Shown here in pieces: positions 28,994 to 38,231 of a stretch of DNA of 64,000 nucleotides. This DNA is from Polyangium sp. 15x6 (GTDB lineage: Bacteria > Myxococcota_A > Polyangia > Polyangiales > Polyangiaceae): positions 172,880 through 236,879 of the forward strand of contig NZ_JASBQE010000006.1 in NCBI RefSeq assembly GCF_029960785.1. Reading direction: 5' to 3'. The notes below the pieces were generated by a model. The model was not told the origin of the DNA. It did no database searches and was given only the letters and a program-made list of their open reading frames with translations. How positions within the stretch are numbered: the stretch's first letter is position 1; each line of letters begins with the position of its first letter. Position numbers and translations under genes: made by a program.

Positions 28994-29572
28994 TCACTTG
29001 ATCACGCTCGCGGAGGGCGGCGGCTCCTGGATGATGATGGGAGGCGGGTAAAACGCCGGATCGTCGGGGATCCCGGGATCGATCTGCGTGACGGTCGACG
29101 TCTCGCCGAGGATGTCGGCGTCTTTCCCGATGCACTGGTTCGCCTCGGCGACGAGCTGCTCGACGCGCTGCCGCAGGACGCCGAGGATCGTGAACTCGTG
29201 GGACGACAGATCCGCGTCGTCGCGCTTCACCGCGAGATCGAGCGACTGCCGGCGCTCGCGCGCGCTGCGCAGCGTCACGTCGATCTGGTTGAGTTTGTCG
29301 TTCAGGCAGAGCGTCTTGACCACGTCGCGCTGCGCCCGCGCCTCTTCGAGCAGGCGCCGCACGGAGCTGCGCGCGCTCTCCATGCGGGCGAGGTACGTGT
29401 CCGTCTCCTGAAGCTGCTGCGCGGGCGTCAGCGTGACCTGACGCTGCAATCCCGCGTTCGTGTCGGGCGGCGCAGGGGGCGCGCCTTGCGCCTGCGCGGA
29501 CGCAATGCCGGCCGCAACGAGCAGCGAAAGCGCGCAAAGCGCGCCGAAGCCGAGCATCCGTTCTCGCTGCAT
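28994..29572 (-). CDS. Periplasmic protein of unknown function, first gene of the export unit
   Basis: 192 residues with a signal peptide (GFGALCALSLLVAAGIASAQ; cleavage near residue 27). The mature part is helical, probably a coiled coil (YLARMESARSSVRRLLEEAR; RSARERRQSLDLAVKRDD), with two Cys (VKTLCLND, ANQCIGKD) and a Pro-rich tail (PPPIIIQEPPPSAS). A GGAGGA ribosome site lies 5 bp before the ATG, and a strong promoter lies at 29602-29631. It precedes the barrel gene by 37 bp. Similar coiled-coil periplasmic proteins often gate or brace export pores; no family recognised. Confidence 0.7.
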   Translation of the reverse strand: MQRERMLGFGALCALSLLVAAGIASAQAQGAPPAPPDTNAGLQRQVTLTPAQQLQETDTYLARMESARSSVRRLLEEARAQRDVVKTLCLNDKLNQIDVTLRSARERRQSLDLAVKRDDADLSSHEFTILGVLRQRVEQLVAEANQCIGKDADILGETSTVTQIDPGIPDDPAFYPPPIIIQEPPPSASVIK

Positions 29573-29601
29573 CGAAGTCCTCCGAAGGGCCAGACGGGGT
29601 C

Positions 29602-29631
29602 ACTATAGAAGCGGGCGAGCGCACCTGTCAA
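29602..29631 (-). promoter_or_regulatory. Strong sigma-70-type promoter of the polysaccharide-export trio
   Basis: Read on the minus strand: TTGACA (29631-29626), 18-bp spacer, TATAGT (29607-29602). Six of six and five of six consensus matches, the best in the window. Initiation near 29595 would give a leader of about 23 nt with a good ribosome site. It separates the three export genes from the longer unit upstream. Confidence 0.75.
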
Positions 29632-29766
29632 CGCGAGCAGGCGAAGAAACCCCGGGAAATCCAGCCGTTTGCGCGGCGGGTCCGCGATGGTCTCTCGGGC
29701 ATTCTGTTGCGGCGCGGGGGAGGAACATTCACGCGCCCTGGACGCGAGCAGGATCGAGGCGCGCGA

Positions 29767-31197
29767 TCACTGGCTGACGAACGAGACGGGGATGACGACG
29801 GTCGCGCCTCCGCCCTCGGGAGGCGAGAACTGCGCGCTCTGGACGCGCGCCACGACGCAGGAGATGACGTCGCCCGAGAGGCCACCGCCGCCCGAGGGCG
29901 ACGCGGAGAGGACCTCGCCGTTCGGGCCGATCTTCGCAGTGATGCGCACCGAGCCCTTCATCGTCGGGTCGGCCTGCAGGCCGCGGTTGTAACAACGGCG
30001 GAAGCCCGCGGCCATGCCGGCCACGACGGACGAAGCGTTCGCGACGTTGCCGCCGGAGACCGCTGCGCCGCCGACGTTCGCGCTGCCCGTCGGACCCTTC
30101 ACGGTCTTCGCCGCGCCCTGCGAGCTCGCCGCGGTTGCCGCCTGCGTGTCGCCGATGCTCGCGAGGCCGCCGCCGCCGGCCGCGCCGGGGCGAACGGTGC
30201 CACCGCCCGCATTCCCGAGGTTCAAGCCCGCGATGCCGCCGAGGCCCGCGCCCGCGCCCGAGGCCGCGGCGTTGTCGAGCAGGCCGAGCGGGACGTCGCC
30301 ACGATCGAGGACACCGGCCGTCGCGTTGCCCGCGGCGTTCAGGGCGCCGAGCATCTGCATGTCGAGCTGGTTCAGCTCGTTGGCGATCGCCGAGGCGCGC
30401 GTGTCGCTGATCTTGCCGCCGCCCGCGCCCTTCGCCGCGGATGCGCCCGCCGAAGGCTTCGGCGCCTCGGCCGGCGCCGTCGAGGTCGGCGTGGGCTGCG
30501 TGTCGGTCTCCTTCGGCTGCTCGACCGGCGGCGGCGGGGGCAAGCTGCGCACGGTCTCGAGGATCTGCGCGACGTCGACCTCGTCGTTGACGAGCGGATC
30601 CATCCAGTCCGAGTAGATGGTGCCGACGGCGCCGAAGTGCAGGAGGAACGAGAAGGCCGCGATGATCGTGGTGGTCCAGTCGATCGACTGGACGAACCCG
30701 CCGCGCACCGAGGCGGGGAGCTGCGGCTTCGGCTGGGGCGGCGGCGCGGCGACGAACTGGAAGAGGAAGGTCGTGTCGCCGACGACGATCTTGCCGCGGG
30801 CGTCGTCGCTGAGCGGCACCTGGAAGGCCTGCACCTGGCCGAAGCTGACCTTTTTCGCCTGCGATTTCAGCGAGGCGAGGTCACTCACGCCGGTCTTCAG
30901 GGCGACGCGGCCGGCCATGCCATCGAGGAAATTCAGCGCGTATTCGTTCCCGACGAGCTCGAACAGCCGGAAGCTCGGCGGCACGTTCTTGCTCGGCGTG
31001 ACGAACATGCTCTTTTCGCTGGGGCCGATGGTGACGTGGGTGCGCTGCTTGATGATGCGTTCCTCGATCACCTTGCCGCCCTGGACGACCCCGACGCGCA
31101 GGACCTTGGGGCCCGTCGCCTGGTTCATGGCCCGCATGACCGCGGTCATCTGACCGGGCTTCGTCCCGGACCCCGTCTGCGTCGTCGTCTGCGTCAT
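29767..31197 (-). CDS. FHA-like / single-span / AgmX-PglI C-terminal domain protein (Glt/Nfs G type)
   Basis: 476 residues. Residues about 30-150 form a beta-rich cytoplasmic domain with an FHA-like start (QRTHVTIGPSEKS). One membrane helix lies at about 174-195 (TTIIAAFSFLLHFGAVGTIY). A long Pro/Ala/Gly-rich periplasmic spacer follows. The last about 90 residues match the AgmX/PglI C-terminal domain: GMAAGFRRCYNRGLQADP, GSVRITAKIGPNGEV, VISCVVARVQSAQFSPPEGG, with the conserved Cys pair. These TonB-like tails belong to the gliding (GltG/GltJ) and spore-coat (NfsG) trans-envelope machines of Myxococcus. GGAGG lies 5 bp before the ATG. Assignment to motility or coat export cannot be made from this gene alone. 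Confidence 0.8.
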   Translation of the reverse strand: MTQTTTQTGSGTKPGQMTAVMRAMNQATGPKVLRVGVVQGGKVIEERIIKQRTHVTIGPSEKSMFVTPSKNVPPSFRLFELVGNEYALNFLDGMAGRVALKTGVSDLASLKSQAKKVSFGQVQAFQVPLSDDARGKIVVGDTTFLFQFVAAPPPQPKPQLPASVRGGFVQSIDWTTTIIAAFSFLLHFGAVGTIYSDWMDPLVNDEVDVAQILETVRSLPPPPPVEQPKETDTQPTPTSTAPAEAPKPSAGASAAKGAGGGKISDTRASAIANELNQLDMQMLGALNAAGNATAGVLDRGDVPLGLLDNAAASGAGAGLGGIAGLNLGNAGGGTVRPGAAGGGGLASIGDTQAATAASSQGAAKTVKGPTGSANVGGAAVSGGNVANASSVVAGMAAGFRRCYNRGLQADPTMKGSVRITAKIGPNGEVLSASPSGGGGLSGDVISCVVARVQSAQFSPPEGGGATVVIPVSFVSQ

Positions 31198-31294
31198 GAA
31201 AAGGGCCTCCGCCTGGGGCGATGAAGACGCCCAGCCGACACGGAAGTTTCAACGGAAGGGTACACAAGCGCGGGAGATCGGTAAAGCACACGGC

Positions 31295-31876
31295 TCACGC
31301 GCCGCGTCTTCGTCCCGGCCGGGGCGCTCGCGGGGGGGCGCCCGGGGCGAGGCGCTCGCGCAGGCCGAGGGCGTCGACGAGCGCGTCCACGGCTTTGCGC
31401 TGCTCGTCGGCGAGCTCGCGGGCACGACGACCCAGGGCCGCGCAGGTGGCCGCGCCGCCGAGGCCGAGGACGAGGAGCGCGGGCGCGGCGAACGAGATCG
31501 AGCCGGGGCCGAGGAGGACGGTGATCACCGCGAGGAGGAGGCCTCCGTAGGCGGCGATGCGCGTGGCGGCGCCGGGCCAGGATGCGCTCGCGTCGAGGGC
31601 GAGCTCGATCTCGGCGAGGAGCTCGTCGACGGCGGCGCTGCGGGCGCCGTCGGATGTGTCGTCGGACGCCTCGATCACCGCAGCGAGGCGGCGCTCGGCG
31701 CTGCCTTCCGGCGCACGCGCGGCGAGGGCCGCGGCGCGCTCGTTCATGGGGATGCGCTTCAGCGCGACGAGGAGTTCGGCGGTTTTGCCGGAGGTCGCGC
31801 GCCGGACGCGCGCGAGGTGCGCCCACGCGAGGAGCACGGAGGCGAGGGCGATGAGGGCGCCGAGCGCGAGAATCAA
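31295..31876 (-). CDS. Three-span membrane protein with MotA/TolQ/ExbB topology
   Basis: 193 residues. One helix at the start (3-20), a long cytoplasmic stretch (about 21-100, charged and helical), then a pair of helices (about 107-124 and 128-148) and a basic cytoplasmic tail. This is the topology of TolQ/ExbB/AglR proton-channel subunits. The sequence itself is too Ala/Leu-rich for a sure family call, and no TolR/ExbD-like partner is visible nearby. Position between TPR and AgmX/PglI-domain genes makes a stator role plausible; otherwise it is an unknown membrane protein. Confidence 0.5.
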   Translation of the reverse strand: MILALGALIALASVLLAWAHLARVRRATSGKTAELLVALKRIPMNERAAALAARAPEGSAERRLAAVIEASDDTSDGARSAAVDELLAEIELALDASASWPGAATRIAAYGGLLLAVITVLLGPGSISFAAPALLVLGLGGAATCAALGRRARELADEQRKAVDALVDALGLRERLAPGAPPRAPRPGRRRGA

Positions 31877-31898
31877 GCGTCGAGGCGGGATCGCTTCA

Positions 31899-32150
31899 TC
31901 AGAAAGGATCCTTGAAGATGGCCTCCTCGATGCGATCGAGGAACGGCTGTCGCAGCTCGGCCAGCGTGAGCTTGGGCTGGATGCGGCTCACGTCGACCGC
32001 GGCGATCGGCTTTTCGATGCGGCCGGTGATCGTGACCTCCGACAGCGTGATCGCGCCGCGAGGTTTTTTGTCTTTCTCCTGGGCCTCCGCGGTTCGTACG
32101 GACGAACCGAGGATCACGAGCCCAGCGAGGATCAGCATCGATCTCCTCAT
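31899..32150 (-). CDS. Small secreted protein of unknown function
   Basis: 83 residues from ATG 32150 with a good GGAGGT ribosome site 7 bp upstream. Signal peptide about 1-23 (MLILAGLVILGSSVRTAEA). The short mature part (ITLSEVTITGRIEKPIAAVD, then LAELRQPFLDRIEEAIFKDPF) looks like a single beta-alpha unit. Between the TPR lipoprotein gene (52 bp) and the membrane protein gene (22 bp). No family recognised; probably a component of the same envelope complex. Confidence 0.68.
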   Translation of the reverse strand: MRRSMLILAGLVILGSSVRTAEAQEKDKKPRGAITLSEVTITGRIEKPIAAVDVSRIQPKLTLAELRQPFLDRIEEAIFKDPF

Positions 32151-32202
32151 GCGCGACCTCCGTTCCACAAGATGCCTCGTCTGGCGCGCGCCGTCCATGT
32201 GC

Positions 32203-33840
32203 CTAGAAGCCCGGGGGCGGCGTGGAGAAAGGCGCGACGATGGTGCTCGTCGGCGTGGGCGCCGGCGCAGGGGGCGGCGCGGGCGGCGGCGCGGGCGCGG
32301 CGGAGCTGCTGTCCGAAGGCGCAGGCGGCGGGGCCGCAGAGTTCGCGGGCGGCGGGGCCGCAGAGTTCGCGGGCGGCGGAGCTGCAGAGTTCGCAGGCGG
32401 CGGAGCTGCAGAGTTCGCGGGCGGCGTGGGCGGCGGAGGCGGGGCTGCATCGGAAGCGCCAGCATCCGCGTCGCTCGCCGGGCTCGGGAGCGAAGCGACG
32501 GGCGCAGGTGCCTCGGCAGCAGCAGCGGCCGCGGCCGAGAGCTCGCCTTCCTTGAGCTTCGCGCGCTGGAGGAGCTCCTCGGAGTCATCGCGCTCTCCCT
32601 TGCGTCGGAGCTCTTGATACTTCTTCAGCTCGGCGATCGCCTCGGCGACCTGCTGCTTTGCCGACATGCCCGGGACGCTGGGCGCGAAGAGGTAAAGCAA
32701 GGCGAGGTCGTAATGGACCTGCGGCATGGAGGCGTCGCGCGCGAGCACCCACTCGAACTCGCGCTTCGCGTCGCCGTAACGGCCGAGCAAGCGATACGTG
32801 TCGCCGAGCGCGAGGTGCGCGGGGAGGTTGTCGCCGTCGTAGCGGACCGCGCCCTCGAGGAGCGGGAGCGCCTCCTGGCCGTTGCCCGCTTCGAGCAGCA
32901 TCGCGGCGAGCTGCACGCGCGCCTCGACGAGATCGGGCCTGCGTTGCACGGCGCGGCGGAAGTTGTCCATGGCGCCGGCGCGCTGGGATTGCTCGCGCAG
33001 GATGAGACCGCGCAAGAGCAGCGCTTCGGGGTTTTCCTTGTCGCGCGGAGGGTTGTCCGTGCCGAACCCGTCGAGGATCGCCTGGAGCGCGTAGAGCGCG
33101 AGATCGAGCCTGCGGTTGCGATAGTGGTCGCGGGCGATCACGACCATCGCGGGCCGGTAATCCGGGTTCAACTTGAGCGCCTCCTGCGCGAGGCGTTGCG
33201 CCGATCCAGTGTCCTTCTGCAGGCTCTTCACCTCGGCGAGCGTGGCCGCGACCGCGGCCGAGCGCGGCATGATGGCGCGCTTCTCGGTGAGCAGACGTTC
33301 GGCCTCGCCGAGGTTGCCCTTCCGCGCGAGCAGCATCGCGTAGGCGATGATCGCCGGCTCGTAGTCGGGCGTGATGGAGAGGGCCTTCTGGTAGCTCGCC
33401 GCGGCCTCGGGCTCACGCAGGCGCTCCTGCACGGCACCGAGCGAGTAGTGCGCGTGGGGCGCGCGCGCGTCGGCCTGGATGACCTGCTGGAAGAGGCCCT
33501 TCGCCGCGTTGAGATCCCCCGCGGCGAACGCGGCCATGCCCTGCTGATAAGGCCCGGCCGCGGCCGGCGGGAGCGGCGCGGGCGTGGGCGGCGCAGCCGT
33601 GAGCGGCGGCGGCGCGCTCGGCGTGACGCTCGGCGTCGGGTTCATGCCCACGATCGGCGGGGGTTGGCCCATCTGCTGGCCCCACGGGTTCATGCCGTTC
33701 GGGCCATTCGGGTATGCGGCCGAAGGTTGCGGCGGCGTCTGCGGCTTCTGCTGCGAGGTCGTCTCCTCGCAGGAGGCCGCGACGAGCGGAACGAGCGCGC
33801 ACGCGAGAGCCACGAAAACCAGGCGAGGCGAACGCTTCAT
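32203..33840 (-). CDS. TPR lipoprotein (GltE/AglT- or NfsE-like)
   Basis: 545 residues from ATG 33840, overlapping the stop of the upstream TPR gene (ATGA). The signal ends LVPLVAASC (Cys24, a slightly non-standard lipobox), followed by a Pro/Gln/Asn-rich linker. Residues about 110-400 carry at least seven TPR units (AFAAGDLNAAKGLFQQVI; PHAHYSLGAVQERLREPEAA; PAHLALGDTYRLLGRYGDAK). The tail is low complexity, with four perfect APPPANSA repeats and Pro/Ala runs. AglT (GltE) of Myxococcus is a TPR lipoprotein in the gliding complex and is encoded in a cluster with an AgmX/PglI-domain protein, as here. Homology to GltE or NfsE is inferred from layout. Confidence 0.8.
   Translation of the reverse strand: MKRSPRLVFVALACALVPLVAASCEETTSQQKPQTPPQPSAAYPNGPNGMNPWGQQMGQPPPIVGMNPTPSVTPSAPPPLTAAPPTPAPLPPAAAGPYQQGMAAFAAGDLNAAKGLFQQVIQADARAPHAHYSLGAVQERLREPEAAASYQKALSITPDYEPAIIAYAMLLARKGNLGEAERLLTEKRAIMPRSAAVAATLAEVKSLQKDTGSAQRLAQEALKLNPDYRPAMVVIARDHYRNRRLDLALYALQAILDGFGTDNPPRDKENPEALLLRGLILREQSQRAGAMDNFRRAVQRRPDLVEARVQLAAMLLEAGNGQEALPLLEGAVRYDGDNLPAHLALGDTYRLLGRYGDAKREFEWVLARDASMPQVHYDLALLYLFAPSVPGMSAKQQVAEAIAELKKYQELRRKGERDDSEELLQRAKLKEGELSAAAAAAAEAPAPVASLPSPASDADAGASDAAPPPPPTPPANSAAPPPANSAAPPPANSAAPPPANSAAPPPAPSDSSSAAPAPPPAPPPAPAPTPTSTIVAPFSTPPPGF
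32324..32419 (+). repeat. Four 24-bp coding tandem repeats
   Basis: Units at 32324, 32348, 32372 and 32396, each GGCGGCGG(G/A)(G/C)C(C/T)GCAGAGTTCGC(G/A) in pattern. They encode the APPPANSA octapeptides in the tail of the TPR lipoprotein (minus strand). Units 1 and 2 are identical and units 3 and 4 nearly so, indicating recent slippage. Confidence 0.9.
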
Positions 33841-36800
33841 GGCAACGTCACCGGGAGCGGCGCGGGCAAGCCGTCGGGCTGGAGCGCGGGCGCCATGCCC
33901 GGCCGCGTGCGCAGGAACATGCCGTCCTGATACTGGAACGGCTGCCCCGTTTCGGGATCGATGATGCCCTGGCTCATGTCGCGGATCTTCGCGTCGCCGA
34001 GGATGTCCGTGAAGAACGCGAGCCTCTGGATCGCGTGGTCGACCTCGGGGTTTCGCACGTTCCACGCCCGCGCGTAGACCACGGCCTGCACGTAGAACTT
34101 GATCATCGCGCGGTCGGCGTCGTTGAGGAGCCGCTCGCGCGCCTCGCGCCACTGCTCGCGGCGCTTCTGGCGGATGGCGTCCGCGGTCTCCTGCAGGTCC
34201 TCGCGATCGCTCGTCTCCGCGAGCTTGAGGAGCTTCTCCTCGCGGTCGGTGTAGAGCTTCAGGCCCGGCGGGCGCGTGTTGTAGAGGCCCGTGCGGCACG
34301 AGTCGTAGAGCGAGCCCTGCCGCGCGAAGGCCGCGACGGACAAGGCGCGCGACTCGTACGTCTTGATCACGGACTGCAGGTCGTTGAAGTGCGTGTCGCC
34401 CGCCTTCTTGAGGTCGTCGGAGTACGTCTTGACGACCTTGTCGATGACGCCGGCGTAGCGGTGGTGGCCGGCGTCGTAGTCCCACGACTGCCGGAGCCGG
34501 TCGTTGACGACGCCGTAGGCGCACTCGGCGGCCATGTCGGCCTGCATCGTGCCGAGCGCCTTCTTGCCGTCGACGGCGGCGAACGCCTTGAACTTGTCGA
34601 ACGCGCCGGTGGTGTTGCGGCACCACTCGAACGCCTTCGGATCACCGGCCGCCTTGCGCATCTTCGCCGCGTGATAGGCCGCCTGGACGAGGAACGGCGT
34701 GGCCGCGGGCGTCAGGCGGTTCATCTCGTAGTAGCCCTCCATGGCGTCCATGGCCTTGACGCGCGCGGCCTTGTTCGCGCCCTCGTCGAGCCCCTTCTCG
34801 TCCCACGCCTTGAGGTCGGCCGAGGCGACGATGTAGTCGATCTCGGCCTTCTGCTCGATCGGCGCCTCGAGGTTCAGGAACGCGCTCCGCGAGGCGATCA
34901 TGCGATCCCGCTCGCCCACGTTCGCGTAGAGGAGCACCGCGCTCCGGGCCGCCTCGCGCCGCGCCGGTTTTTCGAAGCGGGCGTTGCGCGAGATCGTGTC
35001 GTACGTCTCGGCGGCGCCGCGGTAGTTGAAGAAGAGCACGTACGCCGCGCTGAGGGCGTCGTAGGCCTGCTTCAGGTACTTCACGCGCTCGGCGTAGCGC
35101 TTCGGATCCGCGGGTTTCGGCGGCTTCGCGGCCTCGTCGCCCTTCTCCAGCTTCGAGAGGTTCGCCTCGCTCCCGTACTCCTTGATGAAGAGCGTGTACA
35201 TCTCGATGGCCTGGTCGTAGTCGCCGACCTGCTTGTAGCAGTACGCGCCGTTCATCGCGGCCTCGGGCGCCTCGTCCCGCGCCGGGGCCTTCTCGAGCGC
35301 CACGCGGTAGAGCGCCGCCGCCTCGCGCCATGCCTGCACGCGCTCGGGGCCGTCGGGCATCTTCTCGGCCTTCTCGAACTTCGCCGCGGCGTCGACGTAG
35401 TAGCCGCGCGAGATCGTGGGCTGGGCGATGCCCGTCTCCTTGAGCTTCTGCTCCTCGCTCACGGCGCAGCTCTTCGTCATCGCGGCCTCGGCGAGCGCGC
35501 GCGAGCGCGGCACGTCGTTGTCGAGGTTCGCCATCGTCGTGAGCTTTTCCCAGGCGAGATAACCGAACGGCGTCTTGCCGCACTGCTCGGCGTAGATCGG
35601 CTCGAGCCTGCGGCGCGCCTCGGGGAAGTTGCCGTAGAGGAAGAAGAACTCGGCCGACTGGTAGGCGTAGAGATCGCTGTTCTTCTGATCCTGGTTCGTC
35701 TGCGGATCCCGCGTCGAGAGATCACTCGCCGGAGGCACGCGCTGGATGTACTCGTCGCGCGCAGCGACCGCGTCCTTGATGACCTTCGGCAGCTCCTCGG
35801 TGACGACCTTCTGCTTGTCGTTCTCCGTGACGATCTTGAGCCCCGTGCGTTGCTCGATCCCCTCTTGCCCGCCGGTGCGCTTGTGGAGCTTGTACTGGTC
35901 GAGAAGCGCCTGGTACGCGGTGTCGACGACCATGAACGCCGCGGGCTGGAGGTGCTTGTCGTCCTCGTTCGAGTCGCGGACGTCGACGGCGGTGCGCCGC
36001 GCGGTCTCGACCTCGTCCGCCGTCGGCGAGCGATCCATCGCCACCTGGATCACCACGACCATGTGGTTCGCGTCCGCGAGCCAGTAGCGGCTGTCGTAGG
36101 CGTCAGGCGCGTTCTCGTCCTCCTGCAGGACGCCCTGCCAGCCGAGCGCGGCCATGCGGTACTCGGAGAGCGCGCGTTCGAAGAGCTTGGTGCGCGTCTC
36201 CTGCTCGCCGCTCTGGATCGCCGCGTTCACGAGCGAGCTGCCCGCGTTCGTGTGATCGGCCGCGGCGCGCCTGAGGCCGCCGCGCACGAGGCGCTCGGCG
36301 GTCTGGATGGCCTCGATATCGTCTTTGTTCGCCTCGACCCACGGCGTCTTGCCGACGTAGTTCGCGAGCTTCGTGCGCGCGTCGAGGGCTTTGGCCGCGT
36401 TCTCCGCGCGCTCGGCCGTGCCCTCGCGCGACTGGCCCGTGAGCGTGTCGTAGATGTCCGCGATCTGCGCCTGCATGACGGGCGCGTCGCGGTGCATCGG
36501 CCACTTCTTGAGGATGAGCTCCGAGACCTCGATCGTGTTGCGGTACTGGTTCAGCTCCTTGAACTCGGCCGCGAGCGCTTTGTAGATATCGACGGTCCAC
36601 TTGCGATCCTGCGGGATGAGCGCCGCGTTCTGCACGCGCTCGATCGCGATGCGCATCTTCTGCTCGCGGATCCGAGGGTCCTGCTCGAGGTCGAGGATGT
36701 CGCTGCGCGGGACGAAGGGCTCGTCGGCCGCGGGTCCCGTGAAGTCGAGGAACGTGAGCGCGCCGGCGATGTACGTGTACGACTCGCCGCGGAAATCCGT

Positions 36801-38231
36801 GCCCGGATCGCCCGTGAGTTTTTCCTGTTCGTCGGTGTACTTGAGCAGCTCGACGAACTGCCGGACGCTCGTCTCGTAGCGGAGCTGCTTGAAGTACGTC
36901 CAGGCGAGCTTGTACATCGCGACGCCGTAGACGGGCGGCTTCTTGTACTGGAGCGATCGCGTGTACGCGACCTCGGCGCGGTTCAAGCTGAAGGGCCCGC
37001 CGCCGGGATCGATCTCGTTGAAGTGGTAGTCGCCGATGAGCCACCAGACCTCGGCGAGGTACCGCGGCTCCGCGCCCTCCGCGACCTTCTGCGGGATCGG
37101 CTTGCAGCCGTCGGGGTACGGGTTGACGAAGACGAGCTCGTCCTCGATCGCCGGCGCCTCCGGCTCGGGCTCCGGCTCCTTCTGCTTGCCCTTCCCCTTG
37201 GTGTTCGTCTTCTTCGGTGGTGGCTGCGCCGCCTTGCGTTTCGCGGCCTCGCCGATGGGGATCGGGTGCCGCGCCTCCCAGCCGAGCCAGTAGTCGCGAT
37301 CGTGATCCTGCGGGAGCTTGCCGACCACGTCGCGCGTCGGATCCTTCGGATCCGTAGGAACGGGGTACGGGTAGCGGTCGTGGCAGACGAGCGACCGGAA
37401 GACCTGCTGCGCCTCGAAGATCCGCGCCGAGTCGTTCAGCGCGTGGCCGAGGTAGTAGTAGACGCCGGCGAGCTCCTTGTACTGCGGGAACTCGCGGATG
37501 ATGCGCTTGTAGAGCGCGATCGCGGGCCGGAGGCCGATGGCGAGATCGTCGGAGACGTCCGTGTCCTCGCGGGCGCGCTCCTCGTAGAGCGCCGCGAGGC
37601 GGAACATGGCCGTGGGCGTGCTCTCGGGATGCGCGTTCCGGCCGCTGTACGTCTCGACGAACTTTTCGAGGCGGCGGATCGCCTCCTCGCGCGCCGTCCG
37701 GAGATCCCTCTGCTCGACGTCGATCTCGCGATCGAGCGCGGCGATGACGCGGCGCCTTCGCTCTTCGTAGTGCTGCTGGATGATCCGCGTGATCGAGGAG
37801 CGGTAGTCGCGCGCGGCCTGCTCGTACACCGCGGCCTCTTTCTCGAGCTCCGCGAGCACCGCGACCTGCTCGGGCGTGGGAGGAGGAGGCGGCGGCGCCT
37901 GCACGCGCGGCTTGAACGCAGGCGTCGGAGGTGGGATGGGCGGCGCGCTCGCGGACGTCGTGGGAGCCGCGCTCGGAGGCGCTGCGGTGGGAGGCGCAGC
38001 GCTCGATGGCGCCGTGGGAATCGCGCCCGGAGGGGCCGTGGGCGTCGCGGCCGGAGGCGTCGTGGGCGCTGCCGTCGGCGGAGCGGTGGGCGGCGCCGTG
38101 GGCGCTGCCGTCGGAGGAAAAGGCTGCGGCTGCGACGCGGCGCTTCCCGCGACGCACGTCGCCACGAGGAGCGCGAGGATCGACGACGCGCCGCGACCCG
38201 ACCGCGACGAAGAACGACGAAGCACGCTCAT
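33837..38231 (-). CDS. Large periplasmic TPR protein of a trans-envelope machine
   Basis: 1464 residues from ATG 38231. Signal peptide about 1-33 (LALLVATCVAGSAAS), then a Thr/Pro/Ala repeat region (about 35-115, AAPTAPPTAAPTTPP-like). Helical repeats, many of TPR type, fill residues about 125-1400 (TPTAMFRLAALYEERA; ELAGVYYYLGHALNDSARIF; FEKAEKMPDGPERVQAWREA; GAYCYKQVGDYDQAIEMYT). Several paired cysteines occur. Length and TPR content recall AgmU/GltD and its neighbours in the Myxococcus glt region. It overlaps genes at both ends by ATGA, so it is co-translated with the 802-residue TPR protein upstream and the TPR lipoprotein downstream. Confidence 0.82.
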   Translation of the reverse strand: MSVLRRSSSRSGRGASSILALLVATCVAGSAASQPQPFPPTAAPTAPPTAPPTAAPTTPPAATPTAPPGAIPTAPSSAAPPTAAPPSAAPTTSASAPPIPPPTPAFKPRVQAPPPPPPTPEQVAVLAELEKEAAVYEQAARDYRSSITRIIQQHYEERRRRVIAALDREIDVEQRDLRTAREEAIRRLEKFVETYSGRNAHPESTPTAMFRLAALYEERAREDTDVSDDLAIGLRPAIALYKRIIREFPQYKELAGVYYYLGHALNDSARIFEAQQVFRSLVCHDRYPYPVPTDPKDPTRDVVGKLPQDHDRDYWLGWEARHPIPIGEAAKRKAAQPPPKKTNTKGKGKQKEPEPEPEAPAIEDELVFVNPYPDGCKPIPQKVAEGAEPRYLAEVWWLIGDYHFNEIDPGGGPFSLNRAEVAYTRSLQYKKPPVYGVAMYKLAWTYFKQLRYETSVRQFVELLKYTDEQEKLTGDPGTDFRGESYTYIAGALTFLDFTGPAADEPFVPRSDILDLEQDPRIREQKMRIAIERVQNAALIPQDRKWTVDIYKALAAEFKELNQYRNTIEVSELILKKWPMHRDAPVMQAQIADIYDTLTGQSREGTAERAENAAKALDARTKLANYVGKTPWVEANKDDIEAIQTAERLVRGGLRRAAADHTNAGSSLVNAAIQSGEQETRTKLFERALSEYRMAALGWQGVLQEDENAPDAYDSRYWLADANHMVVVIQVAMDRSPTADEVETARRTAVDVRDSNEDDKHLQPAAFMVVDTAYQALLDQYKLHKRTGGQEGIEQRTGLKIVTENDKQKVVTEELPKVIKDAVAARDEYIQRVPPASDLSTRDPQTNQDQKNSDLYAYQSAEFFFLYGNFPEARRRLEPIYAEQCGKTPFGYLAWEKLTTMANLDNDVPRSRALAEAAMTKSCAVSEEQKLKETGIAQPTISRGYYVDAAAKFEKAEKMPDGPERVQAWREAAALYRVALEKAPARDEAPEAAMNGAYCYKQVGDYDQAIEMYTLFIKEYGSEANLSKLEKGDEAAKPPKPADPKRYAERVKYLKQAYDALSAAYVLFFNYRGAAETYDTISRNARFEKPARREAARSAVLLYANVGERDRMIASRSAFLNLEAPIEQKAEIDYIVASADLKAWDEKGLDEGANKAARVKAMDAMEGYYEMNRLTPAATPFLVQAAYHAAKMRKAAGDPKAFEWCRNTTGAFDKFKAFAAVDGKKALGTMQADMAAECAYGVVNDRLRQSWDYDAGHHRYAGVIDKVVKTYSDDLKKAGDTHFNDLQSVIKTYESRALSVAAFARQGSLYDSCRTGLYNTRPPGLKLYTDREEKLLKLAETSDREDLQETADAIRQKRREQWREARERLLNDADRAMIKFYVQAVVYARAWNVRNPEVDHAIQRLAFFTDILGDAKIRDMSQGIIDPETGQPFQYQDGMFLRTRPGMAPALQPDGLPAPLPVTLP

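Noticed and set aside
29690..29715. Possible sigma-54 site (GG-N10-GC) with a TTGC core
   Set aside because: On the plus strand it drives no gene, and only GG and TTGC match; the strong sigma-70-type promoter nearby explains transcription.
31295..31876. Calling the three-span protein a definite AglR/TolQ/ExbB subunit
   Set aside because: Only topology and position support it; conserved residues of the proton channel could not be confirmed by eye.
32324..32419. CRISPR-like regular repeat
   Set aside because: Units are contiguous without spacers and encode a regular octapeptide in a verified reading frame.
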